DNA from: Nocardioides allogilvus
GTDB taxonomy: Bacteria; Actinomycetota; Actinomycetes; Propionibacteriales; Nocardioidaceae
Length of the DNA stretch: 64,000 nucleotides
NCBI RefSeq assembly: GCF_003047285.1
Contig: NZ_PZYX01000004.1
Coordinates: 124,001-188,000 of the forward strand
Direction of reading: 5' to 3'
Part shown: positions 60,524 to 64,000 of the stretch, one piece after another
How positions within the stretch are numbered: position 1 is the first letter of the stretch
How the letters are laid out: each line of letters begins with the position of its first letter
The notes under the pieces: model-generated
What the model was told of the DNA's origin: nothing
The model's database searches: none
The model's input: only the letters and a program-made list of their open reading frames with translations
Made by a program: the position numbers and the translations under genes

Positions 60524-61537
60524 ATGACTCTTCTTCGCCTCTCCGTCGCAGCCTGCGCGACTCTCGTTCTCGCCGTTCCCGCCCCGTCCGTCGCCGCCGA
60601 CGGCCAGGCCAAGCCCTCGTCGACCAGCTTCGCGGTCATCGGTGACGTGCCGTACGGCGCCGCGCAGATCGAGGCCTTCCCGGGCTGGATCGACCGGATC
60701 AACGAGCAGGCCGGCCTCGACCTGGCCTTCCACGTCGGTGACATCAAGAACGGCTCGTCCCCGTGCACCGACGCCTACAGCGCGATGATCCGCGAGCAGT
60801 TCGACCGCTTCGAGATGCCGCTTCTCTACACCCCCGGCGACAACGAGTGGACCGACTGCCACCGGACTGCGGCCGGCGCCTACAACCCGCTCGAGCGCCT
60901 CACTGCCCTGCGCGCGGCGTTCTTCGAGACGCCCGGCCTCACCCTCGGCGACCCGCTCAAGGTCGACAGCCAGGCCGACCTCGGCTTCCCCGAGAACCAG
61001 AGCCTGCGCACCGCCGGGGTCGAGCTGGCGACCCTGCACGTCGTCGGCAGCAACAACGACCGCGCCCCCTGGACCGGCATCGGCCTCACCGCCCCGACCA
61101 GCGAGCAGCTCGCCGAGGAGAGCGCCCGGATGGCGGCCGCGATCGACCTCGTCGAGGAGACCTTCGCCCGCGCCCGCCGGACCGACGCCCGCGCCGTCGC
61201 GCTCTTCCAGCAGGCCGACATGTTCGACCCCGGCTATCAGCCGGGCTGGGACCTCAGCGCCTTCCAGCCGCTGGTCCAGGCGCTCGTCGACGAGGCGTCG
61301 ACCTTCGACGGCGAGGTCTATCTCTTCGACGGCGACAGCCACGTCTACAACACCGACCGGCCGCTCGCGACCGGCTCGCGCTGGCTCGCCATCCACGGCG
61401 TGCAGGGCAGCGCCGACAACCTCACCCGCGTCACCGTCGACGGGGAGGCCAACAACACCAACTTCCTGCAGGTCACGCTCACCCGGCCGGGCGCCGGCGA
61501 CGTGCTGACGTGGGAGCGCGTGCCCTACGACTCGTAG
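60524..61537 (+). CDS. Secreted metallophosphoesterase
   Basis: A 337-residue calcineurin-like phosphoesterase. A signal peptide (MTLLRLSVAACATLVLAVPA) ends near SVA-ADG. Metal-binding motifs appear in order: FAVIGDVPYG, DLAFHVGDIKNG, LYTPGDNEWTD and YLFDGDSHVY. One expected His (N-H-E/D) appears as DNEW. Residues CTDAYSAMIR and WTDCHRTAAG hold two Cys that could bond outside the cell. The ATG has GAGGAAGGA five bases upstream. Substrate unknown; sugar phosphates or nucleotides are possible. Confidence 0.85.
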   Translation: MTLLRLSVAACATLVLAVPAPSVAADGQAKPSSTSFAVIGDVPYGAAQIEAFPGWIDRINEQAGLDLAFHVGDIKNGSSPCTDAYSAMIREQFDRFEMPLLYTPGDNEWTDCHRTAAGAYNPLERLTALRAAFFETPGLTLGDPLKVDSQADLGFPENQSLRTAGVELATLHVVGSNNDRAPWTGIGLTAPTSEQLAEESARMAAAIDLVEETFARARRTDARAVALFQQADMFDPGYQPGWDLSAFQPLVQALVDEASTFDGEVYLFDGDSHVYNTDRPLATGSRWLAIHGVQGSADNLTRVTVDGEANNTNFLQVTLTRPGAGDVLTWERVPYDS

Positions 61538-61549
61538 GTCAGACCCTCC

Positions 61550-61897
61550 TCAGCCGCGGAGGACCTTCTCCATCGCCTTGCCCATGGCGAGCTCGTCGAC
61601 GAGCTTGTCGAGGTAGCGGATCTTCTGCATCAGCGGGTCGTCGATCTCCTCGACCCGGTGACCGCAGATCACGCCGGTGATCAGCCCGGCGTTCGGGTTG
61701 AGCCGCGCCTCGGCGAAGAAGTCCTCGAAGGTCGTCTCCGCGGTGAGGTGGTCGCGCAGCGCGGCGTCGTCGAAGCCGGTCAGCCACTCGATGACCTGGT
61801 CGAGCTCAGCTTGTGTGCGGCCCTTCTTCTCGACCTTCGCCACGTAGTGGGGATAGACCGACGCGAAGCTGATGGTGAAGATGCGGCTCACGATCAC
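61550..61897 (-). CDS. DUF2200 family protein
   Basis: A 115-residue protein of the DUF2200 family: [59 protein letters not shown] and [20 protein letters not shown]. Function unknown. The GTG start overlaps the DUF1905 stop codon (GTGA), so both are one operon. Confidence 0.9.
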   Translation of the reverse strand: MIVSRIFTISFASVYPHYVAKVEKKGRTQAELDQVIEWLTGFDDAALRDHLTAETTFEDFFAEARLNPNAGLITGVICGHRVEEIDDPLMQKIRYLDKLVDELAMGKAMEKVLRG

Positions 61898-62196
61898 GAG
61901 CCTACGAGGGTGAGCCGCACCTCGCAGGTGTCACCTGCGTGCAGGTCGTTGGCGAGCCTCACCGGCTTCTTCATCGGCAGCACGAACGTCCCCGCCTTCG
62001 AGTCCGGGAAGAGCGAGGTCCGCCAGGTCGAGCGCCCGACCGTCACCTCGACGCGGACGCTCCCGAACCCTCCGCGCGGCCCCGCCTCGAAGGCCACGTC
62101 CTCGGCGACGTCGGCGGGCAGCGTGAGGAAGTGCCGCGACCCCGGCTCGTCGGGAGAGTGCTCCCAGACCTGCGCATGGAAGACGTGGTCGCTCAT
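61894..62196 (-). CDS. DUF1905 family protein
   Basis: A 100-residue beta-barrel-like protein: [60 protein letters not shown] and the [13 protein letters not shown] core typical of DUF1905. Function unknown; relatives are often fused with YdeI-type domains. It is coupled to DUF2200. Confidence 0.85.
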   Translation of the reverse strand: MSDHVFHAQVWEHSPDEPGSRHFLTLPADVAEDVAFEAGPRGGFGSVRVEVTVGRSTWRTSLFPDSKAGTFVLPMKKPVRLANDLHAGDTCEVRLTLVGS

Positions 62197-62204
62197 GCGC
62201 AGAT

Positions 62205-62250
62205 CGTCGCACCGACCACCGACGTCAGCCCGCCGCCAGCTCCGAGAGCC
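62205..62250. repeat. 46-bp direct repeat, left copy
   Basis: Matches 63099-63144 in 42 of 46 positions, with 26 identical bases in a row starting CACCGACGTCAGCCCGCC. Read on the minus strand it contains SELAAG-stop, the same peptide end as the flavoprotein gene at the right copy. It lies 9 bases upstream of the DUF1905 start codon. The gap 62251-62417 up to the NYN gene shows no ORF. Confidence 0.85.
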
Positions 62251-62417
62251 ATCCCCGGCGAACGCTGGCCCTCGGCACAGTTGCTCGCGCTCGCGGCCCG
62301 AAGGTCATTGCTGGTCTAGCCAACAAGGTAAAGGTCCGGGCGATCCGCGACGCCCGCCCGCCAGCAGGAACACGCTGGAGGCTCTCGAAGCCACCCAAGG
62401 GGATGGTGCAGGAAATC

Positions 62418-63089
62418 ATGACCATCGGAGCAGAACGGTCCAACGCCGCGCAGCAGCTCGACCGAGCAGACCGCGCCCTCGACGGCCGTCCCATCGCCGC
62501 TGACGCGGACTCCTCGCTCACGACTCTCGTTCGGCAGTGGGTGAAGACGTCGGAGGCCGTCGAGCGGCAGGCGGTGGCGCCTCTCGTGCCCCGCCCTGCA
62601 CTGCCCCGACGTCATCGACAGCCGCAAGCTCGGTCCTCCCGACGACTGGCCGTGCTGATCGACGCGGCGTCCACGACGGCGGACTACGCGGATGCCCTGT
62701 TCGCCGTGCTCGCGGACCACGGGACGGTCAGCGTCTGTCGCGCGTACGCCGACTGGACGGCCCCGGAGGCGGGCGACTGGTGGTCCGCGCCGCTGCGCCA
62801 GCACGGGATCCAGCCGCACCACCACTTCGGCCACGACGGTGACCAGCGTGGGCTGGTCGCACTCACCGTCGACGCCATGGACCTCGCACGCGAATCGGCC
62901 GTGGACACGGTGGTGATCGTCGGCGACCTGACGTCGATGCACCCGCTCGTGGCACGGCTCAACGCGACGGGGTTGAAGGTCCTGGCCTTCGGCACGACGG
63001 ACACCCCCGACGACGTGAGGGCGCTCAGCCATGAGTTTGTCGACCTGACATCGATGGCCACTCCCGGCTCAGGCAGGCACCGCGCATAA
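62418..63089 (+). CDS. NYN-domain protein with altered active site
   Basis: A 223-residue protein. The N-terminal ~85 residues are helical and basic (VRQWVKTSEAVERQAVAPLV, RPALPRRHRQPQARSSRR), followed by a NYN (PIN-like, LabA type) domain: LAVLIDAASTTADYADALF, the central VALTVDAMDLARESAVDTVV and IVGDLTSMHPLVARLNATGL. Canonical NYN ribonucleases have ID-x-N and SDSDF; here the N (S instead) and the SDSDF acidic pair (GDLTSM) are changed. It may bind RNA without cutting. ATG at 62418 (AGGAAAT five bases upstream) is chosen over 62403. Direct repeats of 46 bases bracket it. Confidence 0.8.
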   Translation: MTIGAERSNAAQQLDRADRALDGRPIAADADSSLTTLVRQWVKTSEAVERQAVAPLVPRPALPRRHRQPQARSSRRLAVLIDAASTTADYADALFAVLADHGTVSVCRAYADWTAPEAGDWWSAPLRQHGIQPHHHFGHDGDQRGLVALTVDAMDLARESAVDTVVIVGDLTSMHPLVARLNATGLKVLAFGTTDTPDDVRALSHEFVDLTSMATPGSGRHRA

Positions 63090-63098
63090 CCGACCAGA

Positions 63099-63144
63099 CG
63101 CCGCACCGAACACCGACGTCAGCCCGCCGCCAGCTCTGCGAGCC
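63099..63144. repeat. 46-bp direct repeat, right copy, at the flavoprotein 3' end
   Basis: Counterpart of 62205-62250. It holds the last codons (ELAAG) and TGA of the flavoprotein gene, so a complete 3' end is kept at one side of the bracketed segment. Confidence 0.85.
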
Positions 63145-64000
63145 GCGCCAGCGCCGGTTTCGTGTGTACGCCGAGGCGCTCGCGCGCGTCGTCCAGAGCC
63201 GCCGACGCCGGGTAGCCGGGCGGGATGCGGGCCGGGTTGAGCGCGACCCCGTCGGCCCACGCCTTGATGTCCGGCTCGGCCGAGAAGGCCAGCGTGGACC
63301 GGGTGCCGACGACGTTCATCAGCGCCCACGAGGCCATCGTGTCGGGGTACGGCGAGGGCGGGGCCAGCCTGTTCTTCTCGTCGTCGTCGTGCCGGGTCGC
63401 CTCGACGTAGCCGATGACGGCGGCCCCGAAGCAGGGGAAGCCTGCCCGGACCGGCTGCAGCGTGATGTCCTCCGGCCGCCACACCGGCAGCAGGCCGGGG
63501 TACTTCAGCCCGTCCGCGGCGCAGTGCACGACCAGGGCGTCGTCGGCGATCCCGACCGCGCCGTCGGCGAAGACGAGCTTGCCCCGCTCGACGGCGTCGA
63601 TGTGCCCGCGCCGTACGACGTTCTCCAGGCTGCGCAGCTGCTCGAGCTCCCACGTCGCGAGCGTGGGCGCCTTGGCCATCGTCGGCATGACGGACCGGTC
63701 GATGCGCAGCATCACCTCGGCGTCCTCGAGGCGGAGGAAGAAGTCCTCGAGCGAGCCGGCCGACGCACCGGCCTGCATCACGTCGGCCGCCATGGAGAGG
63801 AAGATCGCCGGGTCGGGCTGGACCTTCGCGCGGTTCATCATCCACGGCTCGCGGGGGCGCACCCAGCAGATCGCATCGGGGTCGACGCCGCGCGCGAGCA
63901 GCCAGATGCACGCATCGGTGGCGGTCTTGCCGGAGCCGGCGACGACGTACTGGCTCGGGGCCTCCTCCAGCCGCGCGAGGGCGTTGACCGGTAGGACGCG
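63119..64000 (-). CDS. FAD/NAD(P)-binding flavoprotein, C-terminal part (gene runs off the window)
   Basis: 293 codons plus stop are inside; the N-terminus lies beyond base 64000. The visible start RVLPVNALARLEEAPSQYVV leads into a Rossmann turn, AGSGKTATDACIWLLARGVD, then CWVRPREPWMMNRAKVQPDP: the NAD(P)-binding domain of flavin-dependent monooxygenase/dehydrogenase-like proteins. The C-terminal half (GFPCFGAAVIGYVEATRHDD, AFSAEPDIKAWADGVALNPA) is not recognised. An internal GTG (63862) is not the start, because the frame stays open and family-like up to the edge. It converges with the NYN gene (29-base gap). Confidence 0.75.
   Translation of the reverse strand, partial: RVLPVNALARLEEAPSQYVVAGSGKTATDACIWLLARGVDPDAICWVRPREPWMMNRAKVQPDPAIFLSMAADVMQAGASAGSLEDFFLRLEDAEVMLRIDRSVMPTMAKAPTLATWELEQLRSLENVVRRGHIDAVERGKLVFADGAVGIADDALVVHCAADGLKYPGLLPVWRPEDITLQPVRAGFPCFGAAVIGYVEATRHDDDEKNRLAPPSPYPDTMASWALMNVVGTRSTLAFSAEPDIKAWADGVALNPARIPPGYPASAALDDARERLGVHTKPALARLAELAAG

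Noticed and set aside
62225..62521. Minus-strand frame ending WLSELAAG at the left 46-base repeat
   Set aside because: Only the last few codons resemble the flavoprotein end. The rest overlaps the NYN gene and is not protein-like, so it is explained by the repeat.
1..64000. CRISPR arrays, rRNA or tRNA genes, integrase or transposase genes
   Set aside because: None was found by reading. The repeats present are short palindromes or two-copy direct repeats without spacer regularity.

Overview
The window is GC-rich chromosomal DNA from an actinobacterium, most likely Nocardioides or another member of the Nocardioidaceae. The signs are dense GC-biased coding, frequent GTG starts, many stop/start overlaps of the NTGA type, many leaderless promoters (TANNNT followed 6-8 bases later by ATG or GTG), a class I lysyl-tRNA synthetase, and the purine-gene synteny with DUF3073, DUF3151, DUF3311 and SCP-like proteins typical of this group. 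I saw no tRNA, rRNA, CRISPR array or replication origin.

Layout. Bases 1-2833: the 5' end of a probable pstC with an upstream PHO box, an unknown propeller-like protein, and a branched-chain amino acid dehydrogenase. Bases 2941-32255: a long, almost all minus-strand purine block (purM, purF, purL, purQ, purS, purC, purB, purD, purA). It is interrupted by a Tat-secreted molybdenum hydroxylase whose large subunit is frameshifted, a PucR regulator, an M20 peptidase, a GNAT protein, secreted hydrolases, an acyl-CoA ligase with a TetR regulator, an ECF sigma/membrane-protein pair and an acylphosphatase. Bases 32428-41216: a lipid kinase, an HTH regulator, lysS, an AbiEi-like gene bracketed by palindromic direct repeats, DUF3151, a DUF3311/monocarboxylate symporter pair and class II aldolase. 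Bases 41412-50832: two sigma factors around a membrane-anchored repeat protein, a TrmH methyltransferase, DedA, pyrE, a berberine-bridge-type flavoenzyme, an aminotransferase and membrane proteins. Bases 50860-54553: a complete three-gene D-glucarate to 2-oxoglutarate operon. Bases 54823-59582: a lower-GC accessory island with a SIR2-like NADase candidate, two unknown partner proteins and a PD-(D/E)XK-like protein. Bases 59691-64000: hydrolases, DUF2200/DUF1905, a NYN-domain gene between 46-base direct repeats, and a truncated flavoprotein gene.

How the genes work together. The pur genes supply PRPP-to-IMP steps 1, 2, 4, 5, 8 and 9 plus the first AMP-branch step. purN, purE/K and purH must be elsewhere. 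purF, purL and purC share a very similar leaderless promoter, and purS and purD share another -10 context. GTGAC-N4-GTCAC sites resembling CRP/GlxR boxes precede the M28 peptidase, the acyl-CoA ligase and the DUF3311/symporter operon.

The most interesting unexplained material is the SIR2-containing island (54.8-59.6 kb), the two repeat-bracketed single-gene modules (AbiEi-like at 36.5 kb, NYN at 62.4 kb), and two families of dispersed palindromic repeats. One of these families supplies stop codons to genes and appears inside purD.
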